Source: an uncultured Mitsuokella sp. (lineage in GTDB: Bacteria > Bacillota > Negativicutes > Selenomonadales > Selenomonadaceae). From it: a stretch of DNA of 23,316 nucleotides. The stretch is taken from the NCBI GenBank assembly GCA_900770895.1, contig CAAGMF010000068.1, positions 1 through 23,316 on the forward strand, read 5' to 3'. Position 1 is the first letter of the stretch. Each line of letters starts with the position of its first letter. Made by a program: the position numbers and the translations under genes. Below the pieces are notes generated by a model, which worked only from the letters and a program-made list of their open reading frames with translations, did no database searches and had not been told where the DNA came from. Below, piece after piece: positions 1 to 7,638 of the stretch.

Positions 1-8
1 GCCGTAGA

Positions 9-218
9 AAGCTTTCCCCTATGGGGAAGGTGCCCCGTAGGGGCGGATGAGGTGGCGAGCCGATAAAAAGACTCGCGTGCTAAAGCGTAAACGGCCCACC
101 CATCGAACGGCCTAAGCAGCCGGACGATCGATGAGTTGCTGTAACGCAATATAGCAGCTCACCACTTCATCCGTCTCCCGGCGGCGCCGTGAGCCACCTT
201 CCTCAGAGAGGAAGGCTT
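9..218. repeat. Inverted-repeat (MITE/REP-like) element
   Basis: Two diverged copies of one unit face each other. The left arm (9-53) has a hairpin of TTCCCC/GGGGAA followed by an AAGGTG and a GGATGAGGT segment. The right arm (164-218), read on the minus strand, has CCTTCCTC/GAGGAAGG followed by AAGGTGGC and GACGGATGA. Between them are smaller stems, including GCGAG 55-59 with CTCGC 72-76 and GAGTTGCT 133-140 with AGCAGCTC 153-160 (one G-U pair). Short hairpins of this kind are common between genes in gut Firmicutes (recalled, not checked). Related hairpins lie at the far end of this window. No transposase is present. Confidence 0.6.
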
Positions 219-284
219 GAGTACGGCTCCCCCTTTCATCAGGATAGGATTCTTCTTTCTGCGGAAAGGAGCGATACAACTAAA

Positions 285-3200
285 ATGAATCGAAAACAGA
301 TACTAGGTCGTGCCATCGGTATCTCGCTCTCGTTGAGTCTGCTGGCGGCGCCGTATGTGGCGCCGGCAGATATCATGCCGGCAGTGGCGGGCTGGTCGGT
401 CGCTGAGGCCGCGGAGTCGGTCGGTGCCGAGGATGTCGTGCTCGTCGGTACGGTGCAGACGAAGTTCGGCGCCGGTACGGACTGGGCGCCGGCGGACGGC
501 AAGACGAAGATGAAGCCGGTCGGCAAAGGCATGTACGAGTACAAGGGCAAGCTGCCGAAGGGCAACTATGAATATAAGATAGCTATCGGCGGCAGCTGGA
601 ACGAGAACTATGGCGCTGACGGTGCGCGTGATGGCGCCAATATGAAGCTGAAGCTTACAGCTCCGGCCGAGGTCACCTTTACCTATGACAGCATCACGCA
701 TCAGACGACGGCGACCGTCGCCGGTGCGGCTGCAGCTCCGGCGGCAGCGAAGGAAGCCGAGGCTCCGCGTCCGGCCGGTGCGGTCCAGAAGGATGACGTC
801 GTGCTCGTCGGCACGGTACAGACGGCTCTCGGTGCCGCGAAGGACTGGGATCCGTCCGCATCCAAGACCATCATGAAACCGGACGGCAAGGGCCATCGCG
901 TCATTTCCGGTCTGATCAAGAAGGGCAACTACGACTTCAAGGTTGCAATCGGCGGCTCTTGGGACGTCAACTACGGCAAGGACGGCCAGCCGAACGGCGT
1001 CAACATCGCGCTGCGCCTTGCGGCCGACCACAAGGTCACGTTCACCTATGACGAGAAGACCCATCAGGTCAGCTACGACTACGAGGGCAAGGCAGCTGAG
1101 CAGGCGAAGTTCGCGAGCATCCGCGACATCGTCCTCTGCGGCGACCTGCAGCCGCTCGGCGGTGCCGGTGCGAAGTGGGCCCCGTCCGACATGGCGACGA
1201 AGATGAACCCGGGCGACCACGGCTTCTACACGTTCACGATCAAGAACATGCCGGCCGGCACCTATAACTACAAGATCGCGATCAATGGCTCTTGGGCCGA
1301 GAACTACGGCCTGAACGGCATCGCGGACGGCGCGAACGTCGCGATGACGCTCGACAAGCCGGAGACGGTTACTTTCTATTATAATGATAAGACGCACCGC
1401 ATCGCGGACAGCCACAGCTACAAGATGCTCGCGAAGGACGAGCTGCCAGTGATCTCGGGCATCCCGGGAATCGCGGACGGCACGATGTACGATCTGATGC
1501 TGTCGAACCTGTACCAGACGAACGCCAAGGTCGCCGCCGGCGACTATACGGCGGTGATCTCCCAGAAGGGGCAGGCTCCGGTCTCGCAGAAGATTCATAT
1601 CGCCAAGAGCACGGATGTCGCGTTCTACTATGACGCCGTACATAAGCATATCATCGCGGACGACGGCAGCATCCGCGCCGACAAGGTCGTCCATGACAGC
1701 TGGAACAAGGACGAGCGCAGCCCGTGGGGCGCGGTCTCCGAGGGTACGCCGGTCACGCTGAAACTGGCAACCGGCGCCGGTGACGTCCAGACGGCGAAGC
1801 TCATGGTCACGAAGGCGGCCATGACGGCGAAGGGCGGCGACGAGTACAACCCGGACTATGACTCCGGCACGACGTCCTACTATGCGATGACGAAGGTCGG
1901 CACGAAGGACGGTCAGGATCTCTGGCAGGTCACCTTTACGCCGCAGACCTATGGCATCTATGGCTATAAATTCGTGCTCAACGACACGAAGGAGTACGGC
2001 GACGATACCAAGACGGGCGGCACGGGCGAGCTGAAACTGGCCGGCACGAAGTATTTCCAGGTCACCTGCTACAAGAAGGGCTACGAGACGCCGCAGTGGG
2101 CGAAGGAAGCCGTCTGCTATCAGATATTCCCGGATCGCTTCTACGATGGGGATAAGAGCAACGACAATGCCCGCACGACGGCGCGCGGCAATCAGCCGGT
2201 GCAGCACCGCAGCTGGTCGACGCCGCCGGCCAACTCGGGCGCCGGTGCGCTGGACGGCGACAAGTGGGACTGCAACGATTTCTACGGCGGCGATCTGGCC
2301 GGCATCACGCAGAAGCTCGACTATCTGAAGGGCCTCGGCATCACGGCGATCTACGTCAACCCGATCTACGCGGCCTCCTCGAACCATCGCTACGATGCGC
2401 GTGACTACGGCTCCGTCGATCCGTTCCTCGGCAACTTCAACGATCTGTCGAAGCTCGCAGCCGAGATGAAGAAGCGCGGCATGCACCTCATCATGGACGG
2501 TGTGTACAACCACATCGGCGACGACTCCATCTATTTCGACCGCTATGGCAAATACAAGACGGTCGGCGCTTACGAGTATTGGAGCCGCATCTACGACCTC
2601 ATGAACACGAAGAAGCTCACCGAGGCGCAGGCCAAGGTCGAGGCGAAGAAGCAGCTTGAGGCCGAAGGTCAGGTGTTCAGCCCGTGGCATTGGGAGAACT
2701 GGTTCGATATCAAGAACGTCAAGGCGAAAGACGAGATGGGCGAGAAGTACGCGTACCATGATTGGCAGAGCTTCTCGAGCCTCGCTCCGTTCCGTGACAA
2801 AGACTTCCCGGGCTACTCCGCGTCCACGCCGAAGCATACGGATCTCGGCGACTATCTGCTCTATGGCAGAGACGGCGAGAAGGGCGTTATCATGAAGTGG
2901 TTCGACTACGGTCTCTCCGGCTGGCGTCTCGATGTCGCGAAGGAAGTCCCGCCGGGATTCTGGGCCGATGTCCGCGATGAAGTGAAGTCCATCAAGACGC
3001 AGAGCGGCGATACACCGCTGCTGCTCGGCGAGATTTGGCAGGACGGCTCGCAGTTCTTCACGGGCGACACGATGGACTCCGTCATGAACTACAAGCTTTC
3101 CGATACGCTGATGCACTTCGTCATGGGCGGCAAGGCACAGGACAGTGACGACGTGCTCACGCAGCTGCGTCAGAACTATCCGAAGCAGGCGCTCTATGAC

Positions 3201-3767
3201 CTCATGAACATCGTCGACTCGCACGACACGGCCCGTGCCATCTATACTTATGGCGGCGGCAAAGACGGTGTCGTACAGGCACAAAAGACCGACTTTGACT
3301 ATGCGCTCGGCAAGGCGCGTCTGAAGATGGCCGCAGTATTCGAGCTCGGCTATCCGGGCATGCCGACCATCTACTATGGTGATGAGGCCGGTCAGTTCGG
3401 CTCGAAGGATCCGGACTGCCGTCGTACCTTCCCGTGGGGCAAGGAAGACAAGGAACTGCAGAAGTTCTATAAGAAGGTTATCGCGGTCCGCAACGACAAC
3501 AAGAACGTCTTTGCCCTCGGCGATCTCGATACGCTGACGGCGAAGGATAACATCTATGCTTATCAGCGCACGGCCGTCGACGGCTCTGGCAAGATCGGCG
3601 TCGTCGCGCTCAACAACGGCAAGGCCCAGCAGGTGACCATCCCGGTGAAAGCCGCTGATGGCACGGTCCTGAAGGATCAGCTTTCTGGCGCCAAAGCCAC
3701 CGTACAGGGTGGTAAGATCACCCTCAGCATCGGCCAGAATCAGGCCATGATGCTGGTGCAGGCGTAA
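285..3767 (+). CDS. Exported modular GH13 alpha-amylase / (amylo)pullulanase
   Basis: Secreted starch-degrading enzyme of 1160 residues. The start at 285 is chosen because AAGGAG lies 13 bases upstream and the protein then begins with a signal peptide (MNRKQILGR plus a hydrophobic stretch). Upstream in-frame codons fall inside the repeat element. Three similar modules of about 95 residues (50-145, 170-265, 280-375) share VGTVQ or equivalent, NYxxK, GSW and a VTFxYD end. They resemble the X25 modules of bacterial pullulanases. A fourth, decayed copy spans about 385-460. Residues 467-600 look like a neopullulanase N-domain (CBM34-like). The GH13 barrel follows: DGVYNH 738-743, nucleophile D883 in GWRLDV, acid/base E916 in LLLGEIW, and D981 in VDSHD. 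The long insert between the first two motifs, with SIYFDRYGKY, recalls GH13_39 amylopullulanases. It ends with a maltogenic-amylase-type C domain. Single-gene unit. The exact substrate (alpha-1,4 or also alpha-1,6 bonds) cannot be told from sequence. Confidence 0.9.
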   Translation: MNRKQILGRAIGISLSLSLLAAPYVAPADIMPAVAGWSVAEAAESVGAEDVVLVGTVQTKFGAGTDWAPADGKTKMKPVGKGMYEYKGKLPKGNYEYKIAIGGSWNENYGADGARDGANMKLKLTAPAEVTFTYDSITHQTTATVAGAAAAPAAAKEAEAPRPAGAVQKDDVVLVGTVQTALGAAKDWDPSASKTIMKPDGKGHRVISGLIKKGNYDFKVAIGGSWDVNYGKDGQPNGVNIALRLAADHKVTFTYDEKTHQVSYDYEGKAAEQAKFASIRDIVLCGDLQPLGGAGAKWAPSDMATKMNPGDHGFYTFTIKNMPAGTYNYKIAINGSWAENYGLNGIADGANVAMTLDKPETVTFYYNDKTHRIADSHSYKMLAKDELPVISGIPGIADGTMYDLMLSNLYQTNAKVAAGDYTAVISQKGQAPVSQKIHIAKSTDVAFYYDAVHKHIIADDGSIRADKVVHDSWNKDERSPWGAVSEGTPVTLKLATGAGDVQTAKLMVTKAAMTAKGGDEYNPDYDSGTTSYYAMTKVGTKDGQDLWQVTFTPQTYGIYGYKFVLNDTKEYGDDTKTGGTGELKLAGTKYFQVTCYKKGYETPQWAKEAVCYQIFPDRFYDGDKSNDNARTTARGNQPVQHRSWSTPPANSGAGALDGDKWDCNDFYGGDLAGITQKLDYLKGLGITAIYVNPIYAASSNHRYDARDYGSVDPFLGNFNDLSKLAAEMKKRGMHLIMDGVYNHIGDDSIYFDRYGKYKTVGAYEYWSRIYDLMNTKKLTEAQAKVEAKKQLEAEGQVFSPWHWENWFDIKNVKAKDEMGEKYAYHDWQSFSSLAPFRDKDFPGYSASTPKHTDLGDYLLYGRDGEKGVIMKWFDYGLSGWRLDVAKEVPPGFWADVRDEVKSIKTQSGDTPLLLGEIWQDGSQFFTGDTMDSVMNYKLSDTLMHFVMGGKAQDSDDVLTQLRQNYPKQALYDLMNIVDSHDTARAIYTYGGGKDGVVQAQKTDFDYALGKARLKMAAVFELGYPGMPTIYYGDEAGQFGSKDPDCRRTFPWGKEDKELQKFYKKVIAVRNDNKNVFALGDLDTLTAKDNIYAYQRTAVDGSGKIGVVALNNGKAQQVTIPVKAADGTVLKDQLSGAKATVQGGKITLSIGQNQAMMLVQA

Positions 3768-3842
3768 ACTCCCGCTATATATCCCTATATACCCCTATTT
3801 CCCCCTATTGTTTCTCTAAAACCCTATAAACCCTTATACCCT

Positions 3843-3878
3843 GCAAAAGCCTGACGCTCCCCCGCGTCAGGCTTTTGC
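3843..3878 (+). terminator. Terminator after the amylase gene
   Basis: Perfect 15-base inverted repeat (3843-3857 and 3864-3878) with a 6-base loop. The stem contains AAAA on the left and TTTT on the right, so it could work in both directions. It lies about 75 bases after the amylase stop. Confidence 0.85.
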
Positions 3879-3916
3879 GTTGCTTCATCCCGATTTTACT
3901 AAAAATATACATTACT

Positions 3917-3948
3917 TTGACATAACCGGCGGTCCATCATTATATAAT
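3917..3948 (+). promoter_or_regulatory. Probable promoter of the alkaline phosphatase gene
   Basis: TTGACA (3917-3922) is followed by TATATAAT (3941-3948). The spacing is 18 bases to TATATA or 20 to TATAAT. It lies 60 bases before the chosen start codon. I see no clear repeated Pho-box pattern. Confidence 0.6.
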
Positions 3949-4007
3949 TGGCATGGGATAGAGAAGAGATTGCCTGTTATTATCGTTTCTGTATAGGAGG
4001 TCATCGT

Positions 4008-5858
4008 ATGAAGAAGTCGTGGCTGAAGCGGGGCATATTGCCGGCGCTGGCATGTGGTGTGATGGTCGTGGGCGGCTTTGCCGCGAGCGCTGAGGCAGCG
4101 AATGTGCGGATCCTGCCGGTCGACAATGCCAAGTTCCTGGCGGGAGCGCGGTTCGATTTCGATGTGGAAGTCAGCGACGCGCAGGCCCTGAAGAATGTCG
4201 ATATAAAGATCAACGGCCAGAGTGCCGATAAATTCTTTGGCCAGAAGCTGACAGCCAAGGATCTCGGCAACGGTGTGACCTCATACCGCGTGAATCAGGT
4301 GAATTTCCCGAAAGTCGGCAAGTACACCGTCAAAGTCACGGCGAATGATGCCAAAGGCGCCAGCACGGCGACGGCCGGTTTCACGGTCGTGCAGCCGAAA
4401 GCACCGCGTCAGGCCAAGAATGTCATCCTCTTCGTCGGTGACGGCATGTCGCTGCAGGCCCGCGAGATGGCGCGCATCATTTCGAAAGGCATGACGAACG
4501 GCAAATACAATGATCTGCTCGCCATGGAGAAGATGCCGCATAACTGCCTCATAACGACGAGCGGCTACGACTCGCTCACGACCGACAGCGCGAACTCGGC
4601 CTCGGCCTATGCGACGGGACACAAATCCGTCGTCAATGCGTTTGGTGTCTATGCGGACTCGACAAAGGATCCGATGGACGATCCGCGCGTCGAGAATATC
4701 GCCGAGCTCGTGAAGCGCACGCGCGGCATGTCGGTCGGCATCATCACGCAGGCCGAGTCGACCGATGCGACGCCGGCAGCTATGATCTGCCATACGCGCC
4801 GCCGGGCCTATCAGGACCTCTGCGCGAACCAGTATCTCGAGGCTTATCATCGCCCCGATGTCATCATGGGCGGTGGCTTCCGGCGCTACATCCCGAAATC
4901 CGAGGCTGGCTCGAAGCGCAGCGATGAGCGCAACCTCATCAAGGAATTCGAGGCTCTGGGCTATACGTTCGCCTCGAACTCGAAAGAGATGATGGCGGCT
5001 CCGAACAACAAGCCGTTCCTCGGGCTCTATCATCCGAGCACGATGAATGTCTATATCGACCGCGAGATGCTGAAGAATCCGGAGGTGCTCGGCAAGTACA
5101 CAGATCAGCCGAACCTCATGAACATGACGAAGAAGGCCCTCGATATCCTGAGCCAGAACAAGAATGGCTTCTTTGCGATGATAGAGGGTGCCTCGATCGA
5201 TAAGCAGCTGCATGCCATGGACTGGCAGCGGGCGACGTACGACACGATAGAGTTCGACAAGGCCATCGAGTACGCGCAGAAGTGGAACAAAGAGCATGGC
5301 GACAATACGCTGATGATCGTCGTGGCCGACCACGCCCACGGCGCATCCATCACCGGTACGTATCATGAGCGCGACGGCAAGAAGGGCACAGAGGCAGTGC
5401 GCACGTATGCGGACTCGATATTCCCGACCTTCGAGGATAAGGACCATGACGGCTTCCCGGATAATCCGGATCCGGACGTGACGTTGGCCGTGCAGTACGC
5501 GAATCATCCGGCCTTCTATGAGAACTATCACTTCCAGCCGAAGCCGACGCTGCCGACGGTGACGGAGAAAGTCACGAAGCAGCAGGCAGTACAGGCTGGC
5601 GATAAGACCGAGTACCATCAGGTATCGACCGTCGTGGCCAAGGCCAATCCGGCCCGCCACCACGCTGGCGACCCCGTGGAAAAGGTCGAGGCCAATGTCC
5701 CTGTAACCGTAGGCGATGAGTGCCACGCCGCTGACGATGTGCCGCTGAACGCTGAGGGACCGGGCTCCGAGTATTTCAACGGCGTCATGGATAATACCGA
5801 GGTATTCTTCGGCATCGTCCGCGCCCTTGGCCTCGATGCGACAAAGAACGCCAAGTAA
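4008..5858 (+). CDS. phoA: Exported alkaline phosphatase with N-terminal Ig-like domain
   Basis: Phosphomonoesterase of 616 residues that would release phosphate outside the cytoplasmic membrane. The start at 4008 has AGGAGG 7 bases upstream and gives a clean signal peptide (MKKSWLKRG, hydrophobic core, ASAEA cleavage region). Residues about 35-135 form a PKD/Ig-like beta domain, absent from E. coli PhoA. The catalytic domain then shows the metal site FVGDGMS, the phosphoserine motif TTDSANSAS (S194), EGASIDKQLHAMDW, DHAHGASI, and a late histidine in CHAADDVPL. The usual metal ligands and nucleophile are therefore all present. An insertion near 477-490 is acidic and matches a calcium-binding loop (see findings). 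The gene has its own promoter and terminator. Regulation by phosphate is likely for the family but is not shown here. Confidence 0.92.
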   Translation: MKKSWLKRGILPALACGVMVVGGFAASAEAANVRILPVDNAKFLAGARFDFDVEVSDAQALKNVDIKINGQSADKFFGQKLTAKDLGNGVTSYRVNQVNFPKVGKYTVKVTANDAKGASTATAGFTVVQPKAPRQAKNVILFVGDGMSLQAREMARIISKGMTNGKYNDLLAMEKMPHNCLITTSGYDSLTTDSANSASAYATGHKSVVNAFGVYADSTKDPMDDPRVENIAELVKRTRGMSVGIITQAESTDATPAAMICHTRRRAYQDLCANQYLEAYHRPDVIMGGGFRRYIPKSEAGSKRSDERNLIKEFEALGYTFASNSKEMMAAPNNKPFLGLYHPSTMNVYIDREMLKNPEVLGKYTDQPNLMNMTKKALDILSQNKNGFFAMIEGASIDKQLHAMDWQRATYDTIEFDKAIEYAQKWNKEHGDNTLMIVVADHAHGASITGTYHERDGKKGTEAVRTYADSIFPTFEDKDHDGFPDNPDPDVTLAVQYANHPAFYENYHFQPKPTLPTVTEKVTKQQAVQAGDKTEYHQVSTVVAKANPARHHAGDPVEKVEANVPVTVGDECHAADDVPLNAEGPGSEYFNGVMDNTEVFFGIVRALGLDATKNAK

Positions 5859-5896
5859 TCCCGCCATTCCCCCCATGGGTTAACATATCCCCTGGA

Positions 5897-5925
5897 TCGG
5901 GCCCAGTCTCTGGGCCCGACTTTTT
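5897..5925 (+). terminator. Terminator after phoA
   Basis: Perfect 10-base stem TCGGGCCCAG / CTGGGCCCGA (5897-5906, 5910-5919), three-base loop TCT, then C and TTTTT. Confidence 0.92.
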
Positions 5926-5967
5926 CGCTATCATGACCAGTTTTCTCTGGCATTCATATTGCAAGCA

Positions 5968-6011
5968 GTCTCCATAGGGGCGCGAGCCTCGGCACTTTCC
6001 CCAGTGGAGAC
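5968..6011 (+). other. Imperfect hairpin upstream of the radical SAM gene
   Basis: GTCTCCATAGGGG (5968-5980) can pair with CCCCAGTGGAGAC (5999-6011): 7 pairs, a 2x2 internal loop and 4 pairs around an 18-base loop. A weak T-rich stretch follows. It lies between the phoA terminator and the next promoter, so its role is unclear. Confidence 0.4.
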
Positions 6012-6019
6012 AGTTTGTA

Positions 6020-6048
6020 TTTACAGATAGCGCATGTTGCGCTAATAT
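6020..6048 (+). promoter_or_regulatory. Promoter with a palindromic operator-like site
   Basis: TTTACA (6020-6025), a 17-base spacer, then TAATAT (6043-6048), just upstream of the radical SAM gene. A perfect inverted repeat TAGCGCA-TGT-TGCGCTA (6028-6044) fills the spacer and touches the -10 box, the usual place for a repressor site. Confidence 0.55.
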
Positions 6049-6076
6049 AGCTAGAGATGACGGGAGGCGCGTATTT

Positions 6077-7000
6077 ATGACAGTTGATGAGGAGCAGGAT
6101 TTATTATCTCACTGCGAGCTATGTCCGCGGCGGTGCGGCGTTGATCGGCGGCAGAGGGCCGGCTTCTGCGGGGCAGGAACGCGGACGCGCATCGCACTGG
6201 TGAGCCTGCACCGGTGGGAGGAGCCGTGTCTTGTGGGTGAGCACGGCGCGGGGACGGTATTTTTCTCTTTCTGCAACCTGCGCTGCTGCTTCTGCCAGAA
6301 TCATGAGATCAGCCACGGCGGACAGGGACAGGAGGTCTCGGATGAGCGGCTGGCGGAGATATTCCTCGAGCAGCAGTCGCGCGGGGCGGCCACTCTCGAC
6401 CTCGTGACGCCGACGCACTATGTGCCGCAGATCCTGCACGCGCTGGACATGGCGCGGGCCCGGGGCTTCGCGCTGCCAGTCGTCTACAATTCGTCCGGCT
6501 ATGAGACGGTGGAGACCATCGAGGCCTTGCGCGGGTATGTCGACATATTCCTGCCGGATCTGAAATACGGCGACGAGGAATCGGCGCGCGAATACTCTGC
6601 GGCACCAGACTATTTCCCGATGGCAGCTGAAGCGCTCAAGCGCATGGTCGAGATTGCCGGCCCGCTCGACTTTGACCCGGATGGCCGCTTGCGGCATGGC
6701 ATCATCGTGCGCCACATGGTGCTGCCCGGGCACCGGCATGAGAGCATACGGCTGCTCGACTGGATCTGGGAGCATTTCGGTGACAGCATCCAGGTGAGTC
6801 TCATGAGTCAGTATACTCCCATGTATCATGCGGCTGATCATCCGCCGCTCGGCCGGCGGCTCACGACGTTCGAGTATGAGTCCGTCGTCGACCATGCCCG
6901 CGAGTTGGGGATGACGCATTGCTACGTCCAGGAGCGCCGCGCCGCCTCCGAGGAGTACGTCCCGGATTTCGACGGCACCGGCGTCCTGCCAGATGCGTGA
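6077..7000 (+). CDS. PflX-like radical SAM protein (pyruvate formate-lyase activase family)
   Basis: A 307-residue radical SAM enzyme. The start at 6077 follows GGGAGG by 10 bases. The radical SAM cluster motif is C66-x3-C70-x2-C73 within FCNLRCCFCQN. Before it is a cysteine-rich head with C13, C16, C20 and C31 (CELCPRRC, GFCGAG). This head is typical of the PflX group (COG1313) and absent from classical PflA. TPTHYVPQIL and PVVYNSSGYE are also typical of this group. The radical SAM domain binds a [4Fe-4S] cluster and cleaves S-adenosylmethionine; the target of PflX-type proteins is not established. No glycyl-radical enzyme gene is adjacent, so a partner cannot be named. It is a single-gene unit with a terminator directly behind it. 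Confidence 0.85.
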   Translation: MTVDEEQDLLSHCELCPRRCGVDRRQRAGFCGAGTRTRIALVSLHRWEEPCLVGEHGAGTVFFSFCNLRCCFCQNHEISHGGQGQEVSDERLAEIFLEQQSRGAATLDLVTPTHYVPQILHALDMARARGFALPVVYNSSGYETVETIEALRGYVDIFLPDLKYGDEESAREYSAAPDYFPMAAEALKRMVEIAGPLDFDPDGRLRHGIIVRHMVLPGHRHESIRLLDWIWEHFGDSIQVSLMSQYTPMYHAADHPPLGRRLTTFEYESVVDHARELGMTHCYVQERRAASEEYVPDFDGTGVLPDA

Positions 7001-7001
7001 A

Positions 7002-7043
7002 ATAGGGGGCGCTTCGCGTCACATTACGCGAAGCACCCCCTAT
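7002..7043 (+). terminator. Hairpin terminator after the radical SAM gene
   Basis: An 18-base inverted repeat with one mismatch (7002-7019 and 7026-7043, loop CACATT) begins two bases after the stop codon. Only a short T-run (ATTTTG) follows, so termination may be incomplete. Confidence 0.7.
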
Positions 7044-7098
7044 GGACATTTTGCTGCTAAAGCAGGATATTACAGCGCCGCTATTTTGCGGAAATTAC

Positions 7099-7127
7099 TT
7101 GTAAAACAGCGTGACATAAGCTAGAAT
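7099..7127 (+). promoter_or_regulatory. Promoter of the desulfoferrodoxin gene
   Basis: TTGTAA (7099-7104), 17-base spacer, TAGAAT (7122-7127), about 35 bases before the start codon. Confidence 0.6.
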
Positions 7128-7162
7128 AAAAGCAGTAGATGATTTTAGCAGGAGGGATTCAT

Positions 7163-7543
7163 ATGGCGAAACGGTTCTTTATTTGCCGGAAATGCGGCAA
7201 TATGGTGGGATTGATCACTGAGGGCGGAGGTCCGCTGGCTTGCTGCGGACAGCCGATGGAGGAGATTATCCCGAATACGACGGATGCGGCGCAGGAGAAG
7301 CATGTGCCGGTGGTGACGGCAGATGGAGACAGGATCAAGGTTGTCGTCGGCAGCGTCGAGCATCCGATGCAGGATAGCCACTATATCGAGTGGATTCACC
7401 TGCAGACGAAAAAAGGTGCGCAGATGATACATTTGCAGCCGGGCGACAAGCCGGTCGCTGAGTTCGCACTGGCGGCTGGTGATGAGGCAGTGGCCGCCTA
7501 TGCCTACTGCAATCTGCACGGCCTCTGGCGTGCGGACATCTGA
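7163..7543 (+). CDS. dfx: Desulfoferrodoxin (two-iron superoxide reductase)
   Basis: Cytoplasmic superoxide reductase of 126 residues, the normal length. It reduces superoxide to hydrogen peroxide without releasing oxygen, an oxygen defence typical of anaerobes. The start at 7163 follows AGGAGGG by 6 bases. The N-terminal desulforedoxin domain has the four cysteine ligands C8, C11, C27 and C28. The catalytic domain has the four histidines and one cysteine of the active iron site: H47 (EKHVPV), H67 (VEHPM), H73 (SHYIEW), C116 and H119 (YCNLHG). The catalytic Glu-Lys pair (E45, K46) is also present. All ligands are intact, so it should be active. It has its own promoter, and no rubredoxin or rubrerythrin gene is adjacent. 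Confidence 0.95.
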   Translation: MAKRFFICRKCGNMVGLITEGGGPLACCGQPMEEIIPNTTDAAQEKHVPVVTADGDRIKVVVGSVEHPMQDSHYIEWIHLQTKKGAQMIHLQPGDKPVAEFALAAGDEAVAAYAYCNLHGLWRADI

Positions 7544-7573
7544 GCGCAGAGAGAATAGTCATAGCTGATAAAA

Positions 7574-7615
7574 AACGGCTGAGGTACTGCCGCGCAGGGC
7601 GGGACCTCAGCCGTT
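7574..7615. terminator. Bidirectional terminator between dfx and the alcohol dehydrogenase gene
   Basis: Perfect 12-base inverted repeat (AACGGCTGAGGT 7574-7585 and its complement 7604-7615) with an 18-base loop. The minus strand has a run of six T after the stem and the plus strand has TTCTATAT, so it can serve both converging genes and is stronger for the minus one. Confidence 0.85.
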
Positions 7616-7638
7616 CTATATGCAGAAATCCAAGCGGA

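Noticed and set aside
303..3284. A 993-codon open frame on the minus strand opposite the amylase gene
   Set aside because: Its product is a low-complexity Arg/Val/Asp-rich string without any domain. It is the mirror of strongly biased codon use in the amylase, which has a full set of catalytic motifs.
4281..5876. A 531-codon minus-strand frame opposite phoA
   Set aside because: Same reason: antisense shadow of a GC-rich gene, with no ribosome site and no recognisable domain.
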